DNA of 64,000 nucleotides from Pseudonocardia petroleophila. GTDB taxonomy: Bacteria; Actinomycetota; Actinomycetes; Mycobacteriales; Pseudonocardiaceae. Under the pieces are notes generated by a model. It was not told where the DNA came from, made no database searches, and was given only the letters and a program-made list of their open reading frames with translations. A program made the translations under genes and the position numbers. Where the stretch lies: contig NZ_CP060131.1 of assembly GCF_014235185.1 (NCBI RefSeq), positions 627,501 through 691,500 of the forward strand, written 5' to 3'. Below are positions 41,257 through 50,737 of the stretch, in pieces. The first letter of the stretch is position 1. Every line of letters starts with the position of its first letter.

Positions 41257-44073
41257 TCAGTCCTCCGGGTCGCCGAAATCCTCCTCGGGATCCGGGTCGT
41301 CCCCGTCGTCGGAGGGCTCGGCGTCGTCGTCGGAGTCGTCGGCGTCGGCGTCGGCGTCGGTGTCGGCGTCGGCGTCGGCGTCGGCGTCGGAGTCGTCGTT
41401 GTCGGAGTCGGCGTCGGCGTCGGTGTCGAAGTCGAAGTCGGTGTCGGAGTCGGAGTCGAAGTCGGTGTCGGTGTCGGCGTCGGCGTCGGAGTCGGCGTAG
41501 GTGCCGTCGGAATCCGCATCGGCGTAGGTGCCGTCGGAATCGGTGTCGGCGTAGGTGTCGTCGGAATCGGTCTCGCCGACGGAGGTGTCGGCGTCGTCGG
41601 CGGAGACGGCGTCAGCGTCCGATCCGGAGGTGCCCAGGACGTCCCCGCCCCGGTCCTCGGAGTCGTCCTCGTCCACCGCCGCGTCAGGGCCACCGGACGT
41701 GCCGGGGTCGTCGGAGTACCCGTCCACCGTGTACGACCCGCCGGACCCGGAGACGTCCCGCGCGGGGTCCGTGCCCTCGGTGCCGCTGCCGCCCGACCCG
41801 CCGTCGGAACCGTCGGTGGAGCCCCCGTCCGCGTAGCCGGTGGACCCGGCCGGGGGGATCCCGTACGCCTCGAGCAGCGCCTCCTCGTACGCCGCCGCGA
41901 GCTCGGCCCGGTCGTCGCCGGACCCGGCGGGCACCCCGTACACCTCGGCCGGCTGCGCGGCGTCCCCGCCCCCGGACCCCGACGAGGCGGGCGACGTCGA
42001 CGCGGCCATCTCGTTGAGGGCGTCGATGCTCTCGTCGTCGTACCCCCAGGGACTCGCGGCCGCCTCCCCGGTGCTCGTCGGGGCGACGGGGGCGGGCCCG
42101 GTCGCGTCCTGGCGGGCGGCCTGCTCGAGCGCGGCCTCCACCAGCGGGGCGGTCCAGGCCGCGGCCGGCGTGGAGCGGACGACCTCGAGCGCGAGCTCGG
42201 CGTCGTCGGACGGCACACCCGCGGCCGGGAGGCCCGGGGCCGGGGAGACCGGGGACGGGGAGACCGAGGACGGCGGGGCCGGGGTCCCGTCGTCCTCCGG
42301 CGGGGCGGACCGCGCCCCGTCGGCGTCGCGGAGCGGGCCCACCGGGGCGACGCGCAGGGCGGCCGGCGGATCGGGGTAGCGGTCGTCGACGACCGGGGCC
42401 GCCGCGTCCGCGACGGGCGCGGCCGGCTCGCCGGCCGTCGCGGACGGGCCCGCGTCCTGCTCGGCGGTGCGCTTCGCGTCGGCGTCCTCGCGGCCGCCTC
42501 GGTCGCGCTCGCGGTCACGGGCCTCGTCGGCGGGCTGGTCGGGCCCGTCCACGACGTCGCCGACGGCCCCGCCGACGGTGTCGACGACCTCCCCGACCGG
42601 TCCCTGCTCCGAGCGGCCCGCGTCGCCGTCGCGCGGCGCGGGCCCGTCGGCGACGTCCTCGACGGTGTCGACGACGGTCTCCACCGGCCCGGACGGCGCC
42701 TCCGCGGCGGGGGCGGGCGCGGCGGGCGCGCTCTCGGCGGGTGCCGGGGCGGGGTCGCCGGGCCGGTCGGCCGAGCGCTCCCGGTCGCGGTCGCGCGCAC
42801 CCCCGTCGAGCACCCCGCCGACGGCGTCGGCGGTGCCCGCCACGGCGCCGTCGACGCCCTGGGCGAGCTGGTCGACCGGGCCCTCCGGGGCCGGTGGGGA
42901 CGGCGCGGGCGAGGACGGGGCGAGCGGGGCCGGGGCGGGCGGGGACGGCGGCACGTCGACGCCCTCGTCGCCGGGGCCGCGGGGATCGGGCGGGCCGCTG
43001 GTGTCGACGTCCTGGCGCGGCGCGCCGTCCGGCTCGTCGCGACCGCCGACGACGTCGGGCCGGGTCGGGAGCGGGGAGGCCGGCGCGGGCGCGGGCGCGG
43101 GCACGTCCTCCCCGCGGATGACCTGGCGGACCTGTTCGCCGACCTGCTCGGTCTCGGCGACGTCGTCGGGCAGCGGCCGGGCCACCGCGTTCTCGACGCC
43201 GCCCTCCAGCGCCGCCAGCTCGTCGCGGCGGGCGTCGCGCTGGCGGATCCGCAGGTCGCGCTGCTCGTCGAGGGCCGAGAGCGCCGCGGCCTGCTCGGGC
43301 GAGCGCTGCGCGGGCGGAGGGGCCGCGGCGAGCGTGCTCTCCAGGCCCGACAGGGCGCGCTCGGCCTCGGCCAGCTCGGCGCGGGCGGTGTCGAGCTCCT
43401 CGAACGAGTCGAGCTGCGACAGCAGCGTGGCGCGGCGGTTCTCCAGCAGCTCGCGGCGCTGCTCCAGCGCCTCCACCGGGCCGGTCGGGCTCGCCGCCCG
43501 CTGCTCCTCGGGCAGCCGCAGCCACTCGGCCTCGACCTGCGCGATCGTGTCGAGCTGCCGGTTGACCGAGGCGAGCGTGACGCGCGCGCCCCGCGCCCAG
43601 TCCTCCTCCGACGCCGCGGCCTCCGTGGCCGTCGGCGCCGGCGGCTGCGACGCGGTGACGGCGTAGCCCCCGGCCAGGATCCCGGCGGCGCCGAGCACCG
43701 CGAGCGCGCGCCGCCGGTGCGGGACGGAGGTGTGCAGGCCGCGGGTGCGGCGCCCCGGCGGGGTGTCCGAGCGGCGGGCGAGCGCGGCCGCGCGGCGGCG
43801 CGCGGCCCGGTTCACCGGCACCTGCGGCGCCACCGTCACGGCCTCCGCCGCCGGGGCGGCGTCGGGGGTGGGGGGCTGCTCGGCCGGCTCGGCGAGCCAG
43901 GGCAGCGTGGCGGCCAGCCGGGCGTCGCCCCCGGACTGCATCGCGGCCCGGCGGGCCTGCCGCGCGGCCGAGCGGTGGGCCGCGGTGCAGTAGCGGCGCG
44001 GGGGGCGGCCGGGGACGTCCTCGATCGCCACCGCGCAGCCGGGGAGGGCGCACCGGCGCGTCGTCTCGGTCAT
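41257..44073 (-). CDS. Large single-pass membrane protein with zinc-finger-like N-terminus and Asp-rich tail
   Basis: A 938-residue protein I do not recognise as a whole. C8, C13, C29 and H33 with PRRYC form a small zinc-knuckle-like motif followed by an Arg/Ala helix. One membrane helix follows at about 123-142 (ALAVLGAAGILAGGYAV). Residues 150-270 are Glu/Ala/Leu-rich coiled coil, and the rest is Pro/Ala/Asp-rich and disordered. The last 150 residues are dominated by Ser-Asp-Ala-Asp and Thr-Asp repeats, extremely acidic, and could bind calcium or cell-wall polymers outside the cell. The ATG at 44073 is the natural start. Long repeats make its length likely to vary between strains. Confidence 0.7.
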   Translation of the reverse strand: MTETTRRCALPGCAVAIEDVPGRPPRRYCTAAHRSAARQARRAAMQSGGDARLAATLPWLAEPAEQPPTPDAAPAAEAVTVAPQVPVNRAARRRAAALARRSDTPPGRRTRGLHTSVPHRRRALAVLGAAGILAGGYAVTASQPPAPTATEAAASEEDWARGARVTLASVNRQLDTIAQVEAEWLRLPEEQRAASPTGPVEALEQRRELLENRRATLLSQLDSFEELDTARAELAEAERALSGLESTLAAAPPPAQRSPEQAAALSALDEQRDLRIRQRDARRDELAALEGGVENAVARPLPDDVAETEQVGEQVRQVIRGEDVPAPAPAPASPLPTRPDVVGGRDEPDGAPRQDVDTSGPPDPRGPGDEGVDVPPSPPAPAPLAPSSPAPSPPAPEGPVDQLAQGVDGAVAGTADAVGGVLDGGARDRDRERSADRPGDPAPAPAESAPAAPAPAAEAPSGPVETVVDTVEDVADGPAPRDGDAGRSEQGPVGEVVDTVGGAVGDVVDGPDQPADEARDRERDRGGREDADAKRTAEQDAGPSATAGEPAAPVADAAAPVVDDRYPDPPAALRVAPVGPLRDADGARSAPPEDDGTPAPPSSVSPSPVSPAPGLPAAGVPSDDAELALEVVRSTPAAAWTAPLVEAALEQAARQDATGPAPVAPTSTGEAAASPWGYDDESIDALNEMAASTSPASSGSGGGDAAQPAEVYGVPAGSGDDRAELAAAYEEALLEAYGIPPAGSTGYADGGSTDGSDGGSGGSGTEGTDPARDVSGSGGSYTVDGYSDDPGTSGGPDAAVDEDDSEDRGGDVLGTSGSDADAVSADDADTSVGETDSDDTYADTDSDGTYADADSDGTYADSDADADTDTDFDSDSDTDFDFDTDADADSDNDDSDADADADADTDADADADDSDDDAEPSDDGDDPDPEEDFGDPED

Positions 44074-44292
44074 CGGCTCGCGCCCCCTCACCCGGAACTT
44101 GATCTTCCGAGTGGCGAAAGTACCCCGGCGAGCCGAAGTTGTCACTGCTCCAAGTGGGAAGTAGTCCCTGGTCAGAGTGACGCTGAGTACATGCGGGGGC
44201 CGATCCTCACGCTCCGTCCCCGCGCGGGACGCCGGGCGACGGCCGACGGTGTGACGGCGCGGAACGGGCGCTCCCCGCCGTCACCGCGACGA

Positions 44293-44334
44293 CGAACGGC
44301 GCGCCGCCCACCGGGGTGGACGACGCGCCGTTCG
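44293..44334. terminator. Hairpin terminator after moeZ
   Basis: Exact 11-base arms CGAACGGCGCG (44293-44303) and CGCGCCGTTCG (44324-44334) lie just beyond the moeZ stop. The remaining 44074-44292 is the upstream region of the Asp-rich protein gene, in which I saw no clear promoter. Confidence 0.7.
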
Positions 44335-44345
44335 GTGCGGAGGCG

Positions 44346-45518
44346 TCAGTAGGTGGGCAGGCTCGTGTCGACCTGGTTGGCCCACGCCAGCACGCCGCCG
44401 CCGACGTGCACGGCGTCGCGGAAGCCGGCCTTGTGCAGGGCCGCGAGCGCGTCGGCGGAGCGGGCACCGGACTTGCAGTGCAGCACCACCGGCTTGTCCT
44501 GCGGGATCTCCGAGAGCGCCTCGCCGGACAGGATGCGGTCCTTCGGGATGAGCACCGAGCCGGGGATCTTGACGATCTCGTACTCGTGCGGCTCGCGGAC
44601 GTCGATGAGGGCGAAGTCCTTGCCCGCGTCGAACATCTCCTTGAGCTCGGTCGCGGTGATCGTGTGGCCGGCGGCCGCGCTCTGCGCGTCGTCGGACACC
44701 ACGCCGCAGAACGCGTCGTAGTCGATCAGCTCGGTGATCGGCTTCGTCTCCGGGTCCTTGCGGATGTTGATCGTGCGGTAGCTCATCTCGAGCGCGTCGT
44801 AGACCATCAGCCTGCCCAGCAGCGGCTCACCGATGCCGGTGATCAGCTTGATGGCCTCGTTGACCATGATCGAGCCGATCGACGCGCACAGCACGCCCAG
44901 CACGCCGCCCTCGGCGCACGACGGCACCATGCCGGGGGGCGGGGGCTCGGGATAGAGGTCGCGGTAGTTGAGGCCCTTGCCGTTGGGCGCGTCCTCCCAG
45001 AACACCGACGCCTGGCCCTCGAACCGGAAGATCGAGCCCCACACGTAGGGCTTGCCCAGCAGCACCGCGGCGTCGTTCACCAGGTAACGGGTGGCGAAGT
45101 TGTCGGTGCCGTCGAGGATGAGGTCGTAGTCGCGGAAGATGTCGAGCACGTTGGACGAGTCGAGCCGCACGGGGTGCAGCCGGACCTCGACGAACGGGTT
45201 GATCTCGGCGATCGAGTCGCGCGCCGACTCCCCCTTCGGCCGTCCGATGTCGGACTGGCCGTGGATGACCTGGCGGTGCAGGTTGGACTCGTCGACCTCG
45301 TCGAACTCGGCGATGCCCAGCGTGCCGACGCCCGCGGCGGCCAGGTAGAGCAGTGCGGGACTGCCGAGGCCACCGGCCCCGACCACCAGCACCTTGGCGT
45401 TCTTCAGCCGCTTCTGCCCGGTCATCCCCACGTCGGGGATGATCAGGTGGCGGCTGTAGCGCGCCACCTCGTCCTTCGTCAGCTCGGCGGCCGGCTCCAC
45501 GAGCGGCGGTAGCGCCAT
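44346..45518 (-). CDS. moeZ: MoeZ: MoeB-like adenylyltransferase with rhodanese domain
   Basis: A 390-residue fusion of an E1-like adenylyltransferase and a rhodanese domain. The first part has VLVVGAGGLGSPALLYLAAAG near 42, DEVDESNLHRQVIH near 67 and DGTDNFATRYLVND near 130. Near residue 185-190 is PSCAEGGVLGVL. The rhodanese domain ends with the active Cys in VVLHCKSGARSADAL near 345. MoeZ activates sulphur-carrier proteins for molybdopterin, thiamin and cysteine synthesis. The ATG at 45518 follows GAGGAG. It is Rv3206c-like. Confidence 0.94.
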   Translation of the reverse strand: MALPPLVEPAAELTKDEVARYSRHLIIPDVGMTGQKRLKNAKVLVVGAGGLGSPALLYLAAAGVGTLGIAEFDEVDESNLHRQVIHGQSDIGRPKGESARDSIAEINPFVEVRLHPVRLDSSNVLDIFRDYDLILDGTDNFATRYLVNDAAVLLGKPYVWGSIFRFEGQASVFWEDAPNGKGLNYRDLYPEPPPPGMVPSCAEGGVLGVLCASIGSIMVNEAIKLITGIGEPLLGRLMVYDALEMSYRTINIRKDPETKPITELIDYDAFCGVVSDDAQSAAAGHTITATELKEMFDAGKDFALIDVREPHEYEIVKIPGSVLIPKDRILSGEALSEIPQDKPVVLHCKSGARSADALAALHKAGFRDAVHVGGGVLAWANQVDTSLPTY

Positions 45519-45559
45519 GGGACATGCTCCTCGGTTGTCGTCGTCTGTGTGCGGCAACG

Positions 45560-46474
45560 TCAGACCGCAGCGGGATCTTCCCAGAGTTCGCCGACCGCCC
45601 GGGCCACGGCGTCCGGCGCCTCCATCTGCGCGACGTGGCCCACGCCGGGCAGCATCAGCAGCCGCGCGCCCGGGATCGTGGCGGCCGTGCGGGCCGCGAG
45701 CCGGGGCGAGACGAGCCGGTCGCGGTCACCCCACACCACGAGCGTCGGCGCCTGCACCCGCGCGGCCTGGCGCCACAGCCCGCCGAGCGCCCAGCTCGCG
45801 ATCATCTGGCCCGCCGTCCCCATGACGGCCTGGCGCGCCCACGGCAGCCCGGCCCGCGCCTCGAGCTCGGCCACGGCCTGGGCCAGCCGGTGCGGCGGCA
45901 CGACGCCCGGGTCGCCGAAGCACAGCCGGATCGTCTGCTGGGCACGCTCGGTCGCGGTCAGCCCCGCGATCTGCGCCCTCGCCCGCCGCCCGAGCACCGG
46001 GACCATGGCCAGCGCGAGGCGCGGGTCGGCGATGCGGCGCGGATCGGGCCTGCGGTCGGGCATGGCCGGCGAGACGAGCGTCAGTGACGCGACGAGCTCG
46101 GGCCGCCGCGCCGCGACGCTGATCGACAGCGCACCGCCGAGGGAGTTGCCGAGCAGGTGCACCCGCTCCCCGCGCCCGGCGAGGAAGCACATCAGGGCGT
46201 CGGCGTGGCCGTCCGGCGACCAGTCCGGCGTCGCGAGCGGGCGCGAGTGCCCGAACCCGGGCAGGTCGACCGCCGTGCCCGCGGCGCGGCCGGACAGCTG
46301 CCCGGCGAGGTCGGTCCAGTTCGTCGCGGAGCCGGACAGCCCGTGGACGTAGACGGCCGGGATCCCGTCGGGGCCGGGCGTCTCGCGGACGTGCAGGGTG
46401 ACGCCGCCGGAGGTGACCTCCCGCCCGGGCCACGGCTCGCGGAGGCCGCGCTCGGCCGATACCTGTGTGCTCAC
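45560..46474 (-). CDS. Alpha/beta hydrolase
   Basis: A 304-residue alpha/beta hydrolase. Visible motifs are AVYVHGLSGSATNW near 40, the nucleophile elbow LLGNSLGGALS near 107 and WGDRDRLVSP near 247 (acid). The histidine is in LPGVGHVAQME near 274. Serine is the nucleophile (GNSLGG). It could be a lipase, esterase or C-C hydrolase. The GTG at 46474 is divergent from the DUF4393-like gene; a GTTACC dyad lies 52-66 bases upstream, so it may share that regulation. Confidence 0.82.
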   Translation of the reverse strand: MSTQVSAERGLREPWPGREVTSGGVTLHVRETPGPDGIPAVYVHGLSGSATNWTDLAGQLSGRAAGTAVDLPGFGHSRPLATPDWSPDGHADALMCFLAGRGERVHLLGNSLGGALSISVAARRPELVASLTLVSPAMPDRRPDPRRIADPRLALAMVPVLGRRARAQIAGLTATERAQQTIRLCFGDPGVVPPHRLAQAVAELEARAGLPWARQAVMGTAGQMIASWALGGLWRQAARVQAPTLVVWGDRDRLVSPRLAARTAATIPGARLLMLPGVGHVAQMEAPDAVARAVGELWEDPAAV

Positions 46475-46525
46475 CCCCCGAGCATCACCCCGGCGGCGGG
46501 CGTCCGGCCAGTCCTGGTGGTGTGA

Positions 46526-46540
46526 GTTACCATCGGTAAC
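46526..46540. promoter_or_regulatory. GTTACC-ATC-GGTAAC operator
   Basis: A perfect 6-base-arm dyad with a 3-base centre between the divergent hydrolase (45560-46474) and DUF4393-like (46597) genes. The same dyad is repeated at 49743-49773 and 54414-54444. Confidence 0.7.
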
Positions 46541-46596
46541 ACGTGCGGCGGTGATAGCTTCCGGCGCATCCGACCCGTTCCGCGGAGGCTGTCCCG

Positions 46597-47553
46597 GTGT
46601 CCCACGACAACACGCCGTCCCCGGCCGACGGGCTCACCGCCCAGGCGGAGGCGCTCGTCACCCGGGCCGGCACGTTCGCCCGGTGGGCCGCCCGCACGGG
46701 CACCGAGATGGCCCGCCGCCTGCCCGGCGCCGCGGCCGTCGAGTCCGAGCTCGGCCAGCTCGAACGGGTCGCCCTGTCCGAGCTGCGCCGCCGCCTCGAC
46801 ACCATCGACCCCCTCGACGACGGCGCCCCCGACGGGCCCGTCGAGAACCCGACGCGCAACGTCGCGCCGCCGAAGCAGACCGAGCCGCTGCGGGTGGCGA
46901 TGGCCGAGCTGCTGGGGCGGTCGCTGGAGCAGTCCAAGCAGCGGGCCAGGGAGTACCTCTACCTCGCGCTGCTGCGCCAGCTCGTCCCCGACGAGGCCCG
47001 GATCCTGTCCGCGCTCGCCGACGGCAGCACCTACCCGGTCGTCCACGTCGACTGCCGCACCGGCGTGTCCGGGTCGCGCCGGGTGCTGTCCTACGCCTCC
47101 ACCGTCGGCCGGGCGGCCGGGGTCGCGGTGCAGCCGTCGGTGCCGCGGTACCTGTCGCGGCTGCTGCACTTCGACCTCGTCGAGCTCGGTGAGGCCGCCA
47201 CGGACCTGAACGTGCAGTACGACATCCTCATGACCGACCAGACGGTGCGCGACGCCGAGGACGCCGCCCGCGCCGAGGGCCGGGCCCGGTTCGTCCGCGC
47301 GACGGTCCGGATCTCGCCGCTGGGCCGCGACCTGTGGGACGCCTGCCACCCGCACGCCGACGTCGAGCCCGCCCCCGAGCCAGCGGGCGCGGCCCAGGTC
47401 CGGGTCGGGCCGGCGGTCGACCGCCCCACCCGCTACGCCTGGGAGCAGGTCCTCCCGCCGGAGCCCGCCATCGCCGTGCCGCGCACGGCGCCGCTGGAGG
47501 TCCCCCTCCCCCGCCCGATCAACGGGAACGGCCGCCACCCCCGCGACGACTGA
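46597..47553 (+). CDS. DUF4393/Abi-alpha-like protein
   Basis: A 318-residue protein. The segment LLRQLVPDEARILSALADGSTYPVVHVD around residue 125 (read in two parts) matches the DUF4393 (Abi-alpha) core, where PDEA and the YP motif are conserved. The N-terminus is amphipathic and Arg-rich; the C-terminus is Pro-rich. No membrane helix is evident. Related domains occur in abortive-infection proteins, but no phage-defence partner is nearby. The GTG at 46597 lies 57 bases after the GTTACC dyad. Confidence 0.65.
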   Translation: MSHDNTPSPADGLTAQAEALVTRAGTFARWAARTGTEMARRLPGAAAVESELGQLERVALSELRRRLDTIDPLDDGAPDGPVENPTRNVAPPKQTEPLRVAMAELLGRSLEQSKQRAREYLYLALLRQLVPDEARILSALADGSTYPVVHVDCRTGVSGSRRVLSYASTVGRAAGVAVQPSVPRYLSRLLHFDLVELGEAATDLNVQYDILMTDQTVRDAEDAARAEGRARFVRATVRISPLGRDLWDACHPHADVEPAPEPAGAAQVRVGPAVDRPTRYAWEQVLPPEPAIAVPRTAPLEVPLPRPINGNGRHPRDD

Positions 47554-47562
47554 GCGGGCCCG

Positions 47563-48804
47563 TCAGACGGAGAAGTGCACGACCGCGTAGGACTGCAGCT
47601 CGCCGACGGCGAACCCGAGCACCGCGCCGACCGTGATGAGGATCCACTCGTCCTGGGAGAACGCCGGGCGCAGGATCTCCTCGAACTCCTCGGGCGAGAG
47701 CTCCTGCATCTTGGTGACCAGGACGTTGCGGATGTCCATGGCGTCCTCGGCGTAGTCCTCCATGTAGGCCATGGTCTCCGGCAGCGCCGCCATCACCTGG
47801 GCGCTGACGATCCGCTTCATCTCCTGGTAGCGGGTGCTGCCGACGGAGAACACGAGCAGCGGCTTGACCAGCCCGGCCTGGGAGTCCAGTACGACCTGGA
47901 CCTCCTTCTGCACCATCACGAACAGCTTGTCCGACATGGGCCCGGTGAGGACGGCCTCGATGATGTTGTGCGGGGTGATGATCTCCTTCGCGATCAGCTC
48001 CCCGTAGGCCGCGGCCACCTCCTTGTGCCGCTTGAGGAACAGCCCCTGCCAGACGAACAGGCCGAAGTACCGGGTCGGCCGTTTCGGATTGAAGATCATC
48101 TTCAGGGCGAGCCAGTCGGTGAACCAGCCCGTCAGCCCGCCCGCGATCGGCATGATGATCGGCAGCTTGAGCAGGGCCCAGGCCACCGCCTGGAGCAGCC
48201 CGATGATCGCGCCGAAGTAGATGCCCGAGTACCGGATGAACGCGAACTCCTTGTGCCCCGCCTCCTTGAAGATGCGGTTGAGCAGCGCCTTGTCCTTGAC
48301 CAGGTTCGTGACGATCATGTCCTTGAGGTCGAAGACCCCGTCGATGTCGTCCTTGATCGCCGCCATCATGTGCTCGACGATCACCGGCGCCTGCCTCTGC
48401 ACCCGCCCGATGACGATCCGGCGCACGCTCTCGGGGATCGACTCCCACAGCCCGGGCTGGAACTGCGTCGCGACCTGCCGCGTGATCGTCTCGATGTTGT
48501 CCAGGAGCGGCTTCTCGATCTCCTTGGCCACGCGCTCGGCGTCGAGCCGGTCGAAGATCTCCTCCGGGCTGATGAGCTTCTCGGTCATCGTGTCGCAGAC
48601 GATGCTCGCCATCCGGGCCGCGCGCCGCGGCACGATGCCCTGCCAGCCCAGGTACGGCGGGATGCCCCGGAACTCCAGGGGGCGGAACATCATCTCGATC
48701 GCGACGATCTTGGTGAAGTACCCGATGACGGCCGCGACCAGCGGCATCGACAGGTAGATGTACCAGTTGCGCCCGACGTCGGCGATGATCTCGTCCACGC
48801 CCAC
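47563..48804 (-). CDS. DUF445 family membrane protein
   Basis: A 413-residue protein of the DUF445 family with hydrophobic segments at each end (near 15-35 and 385-405) and in the middle (near 195-235). Repeated motifs TKIVAIEMMFRPLEFRGIPPYLG and TDWLALKMIFNPKRPTRYFG (each read in part) are the duplicated family signature. Family members sit in the bacterial membrane with unknown role. The GTG at 48804 is chosen; one at 48798 is also possible. It follows the diiron gene on the same strand with a 21-base gap, so co-transcription is likely. Confidence 0.85.
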   Translation of the reverse strand: MGVDEIIADVGRNWYIYLSMPLVAAVIGYFTKIVAIEMMFRPLEFRGIPPYLGWQGIVPRRAARMASIVCDTMTEKLISPEEIFDRLDAERVAKEIEKPLLDNIETITRQVATQFQPGLWESIPESVRRIVIGRVQRQAPVIVEHMMAAIKDDIDGVFDLKDMIVTNLVKDKALLNRIFKEAGHKEFAFIRYSGIYFGAIIGLLQAVAWALLKLPIIMPIAGGLTGWFTDWLALKMIFNPKRPTRYFGLFVWQGLFLKRHKEVAAAYGELIAKEIITPHNIIEAVLTGPMSDKLFVMVQKEVQVVLDSQAGLVKPLLVFSVGSTRYQEMKRIVSAQVMAALPETMAYMEDYAEDAMDIRNVLVTKMQELSPEEFEEILRPAFSQDEWILITVGAVLGFAVGELQSYAVVHFSV

Positions 48805-48825
48805 CCCTGTCGCCGCAGCGCCCGA

Positions 48826-49722
48826 CTAGTCCGTCCGGTCGATCAGATTGGCATACCGCCACAACCGGGTGAGCGGCCCGCCCACGATGCCGACCTCCCG
48901 CAGGAACGGCATCAGCTTGCGCGCCGACCAGGCGATCGACGCGCGGTGGTGCGGGTTGGCCAGCGCCGCCCGGCGGGCGGTGGCCGGGTCGAGCCCGACG
49001 CTCGCGTACACCTGCGGGTGGATCAGGCTGCGGACGACGACGAACGACACGACCGGCGTCAGCGTCCTGGCCACGCGTCGCTGGTGGGCGGTGAGCCGGG
49101 GCATCAGCCGGGCCAGCTCCTCGCGCGCCCAGCGGACGTGCCGCGCCTCCTCCGTCACGTGGATCCGGTTGACCATGCGGCTCAGCGGCTGCACCCGCTC
49201 GTCGCGCATCGACTCGCGCTGCAGCTGGTCGAGCGTCTCCTCGGCGACGAGCACGCTGGCGAACATCGCCGCGCCGCCCGCGGTGGCCCCGAACAGCCCG
49301 CCGAGCGCGTGCACGAGCGGGCCGGGGCGGTAGTCGGGCACGTCGAAGCGCGCGGCGAGCTTGGCGAACATGATCGAGTGGCGGCACTCGTCGGCGATCT
49401 CGGTGAGGGCGTACTGGACGTGCCCGGTGCGCGGGTCGCGGTCGTAGGAGTACCTCAGCAGCATCTGCATGAGGATCATCTCGAACCACAGCCCCACCTG
49501 CGCGATGCTGCAGATCTCGTGGATCGACAGCGTCACCTTCTCGTCCTCGGTCAGCCCGTCCCACAGGTCGGTGCCGTAGAGCGAGCAGCGCTCGGGGCTG
49601 ATGCCGTAGAGGCCCGCGACGAGCTCGGCGTCCCAGTCGACGTCGATCGCCGGCTCGTAGGAGTGCTCGAGCGAGGAGCGCAGGAGGCGCTCGGCGACGG
49701 ACTCGCGGTCGGTGACCTTCAT
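48826..49722 (-). CDS. AurF-like diiron oxygenase (first paralogue)
   Basis: A 298-residue helical-bundle protein of the AurF (p-aminobenzoate N-oxygenase) family. Iron ligands are visible: E in WFEMILMQM near 82, E and H in DECRHSIMF near 113-117, and the HxxxExxH in HVTEEARHVR near 193-202. AurF-type enzymes oxidise amines or hydrocarbons with O2; substrate here is unknown. Its ATG at 49722 has GAAGGG eight bases upstream. A second, closely similar copy lies at 53499-54401. The GTTACC double operator stands immediately upstream. Confidence 0.85.
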   Translation of the reverse strand: MKVTDRESVAERLLRSSLEHSYEPAIDVDWDAELVAGLYGISPERCSLYGTDLWDGLTEDEKVTLSIHEICSIAQVGLWFEMILMQMLLRYSYDRDPRTGHVQYALTEIADECRHSIMFAKLAARFDVPDYRPGPLVHALGGLFGATAGGAAMFASVLVAEETLDQLQRESMRDERVQPLSRMVNRIHVTEEARHVRWAREELARLMPRLTAHQRRVARTLTPVVSFVVVRSLIHPQVYASVGLDPATARRAALANPHHRASIAWSARKLMPFLREVGIVGGPLTRLWRYANLIDRTD

Positions 49723-49742
49723 GCCCGGACCCTTCGTTGGGT

Positions 49743-49773
49743 GTTACCGGCGGTTACTGTTACCACAGGTAAC
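49743..49773. promoter_or_regulatory. Double GTTACC operator between diiron gene and secreted protein
   Basis: Two dyads 16 bases apart: GTTACC-GGC-GGTTAC (49743-49757, one mismatch) and GTTACC-ACA-GGTAAC (49759-49773, perfect). The same paired arrangement and 16-base spacing recur at 54414-54444. Confidence 0.75.
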
Positions 49774-49839
49774 GTGATGGGGGCCTCACTTGTCAATACC
49801 CGCCCGCCACCGCCGGTCCGGTCGCGCGTTGTACCGGGC

Positions 49840-50736
49840 ATGAGCACCGCGGTCCGCCTCGCCGGCTACGCCACGGCCCTGGCGCTCGTCTTCGGGGTCG
49901 CGTTCGGGGTGGGGTCGGCGGTCGGGGAGCCGCCCGCCGGGGTCCCCGCCGTGGCCGCGCACACCTCCGACGCGCACGGGCACGCGCCGGATCGGCCCGG
50001 ACCGGACGGGTCCGGCGCCGCGGACGCGCGCACCGACGGGCTCGCGGCCACCTCGGCGGGCTACACGCTCGTCCCGGCCGTCGACACGCTGGTGCCGGGG
50101 ACGCCCGGCGAGTACGCGTTCACCGTGACCGGGCCGGACGGGGCCCCGGTCACGGCGTACGACGTCGAGCACGAGCGGCCGCTGCACCTGATCGTCGTGC
50201 GCCGCGACGCCGCCGGGTTCCAGCACCTGCACCCGACGCTCGGCCCCGACGGCGTGTGGCGGGTCCCGCTGACGCTGCCCGCGGGCGGGGTCTACCGCGT
50301 CTACGCCGACCTCGTCCCGACCGGCGGACCCGAGCTCGTGCTCGGGACCGACCTGTTCGCGCCGGGCGACTTCACCCCGATCCCGTTCGGGCCGTCGCGG
50401 GTGGCGCAGGTCGACGGCTACCAGGTCCGGCTCGACGGCGACCTGGTCCCCGGCACGTCCTCGCCGGTGTTCGCGACGGTCAGCCTCGACGGCGCCCCGG
50501 TCACCGACCTGGAGCCCTACCTCGGCGCGTTCGGCCACCTGGTCGCCCTGCGCCGCAGCGACCTCGCCCACCTGCACGTCCACCCCGACGCCCCGACGCC
50601 CGCCCCGACCGACCGCTCGGGGCCCGGCGTCGCGTTCGTGGCGGAGGTGCCCTCGGTCGGCGGGTACCGGCTGTTCTTCGACTTCCGGCACGGCGGCGTC
50701 GTGCGGACCGCCGAGTTCACCGTCGACGTCGGCTGA
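49840..50736 (+). CDS. Secreted/membrane-anchored His-rich protein
   Basis: A 298-residue protein. An N-terminal hydrophobic segment (ALALVFGVAFGVGSAVG) anchors or exports it. Outside, His-rich stretches stand out: HTSDAHGHAPD near 42, HLHPTLG near 125 and HLHVHPDAP near 253. Two beta-rich Ig-like domains are suggested by GEYAFTVTGPDG and SPVFATVSL. I suggest a metal-binding periplasmic protein, based on histidines and the neighbouring P1B-like gene; the family is known next to copper genes but this is inference. Only one base separates it from the next gene. Confidence 0.6.
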   Translation: MSTAVRLAGYATALALVFGVAFGVGSAVGEPPAGVPAVAAHTSDAHGHAPDRPGPDGSGAADARTDGLAATSAGYTLVPAVDTLVPGTPGEYAFTVTGPDGAPVTAYDVEHERPLHLIVVRRDAAGFQHLHPTLGPDGVWRVPLTLPAGGVYRVYADLVPTGGPELVLGTDLFAPGDFTPIPFGPSRVAQVDGYQVRLDGDLVPGTSSPVFATVSLDGAPVTDLEPYLGAFGHLVALRRSDLAHLHVHPDAPTPAPTDRSGPGVAFVAEVPSVGGYRLFFDFRHGGVVRTAEFTVDVG

Positions 50737-50737
50737 C

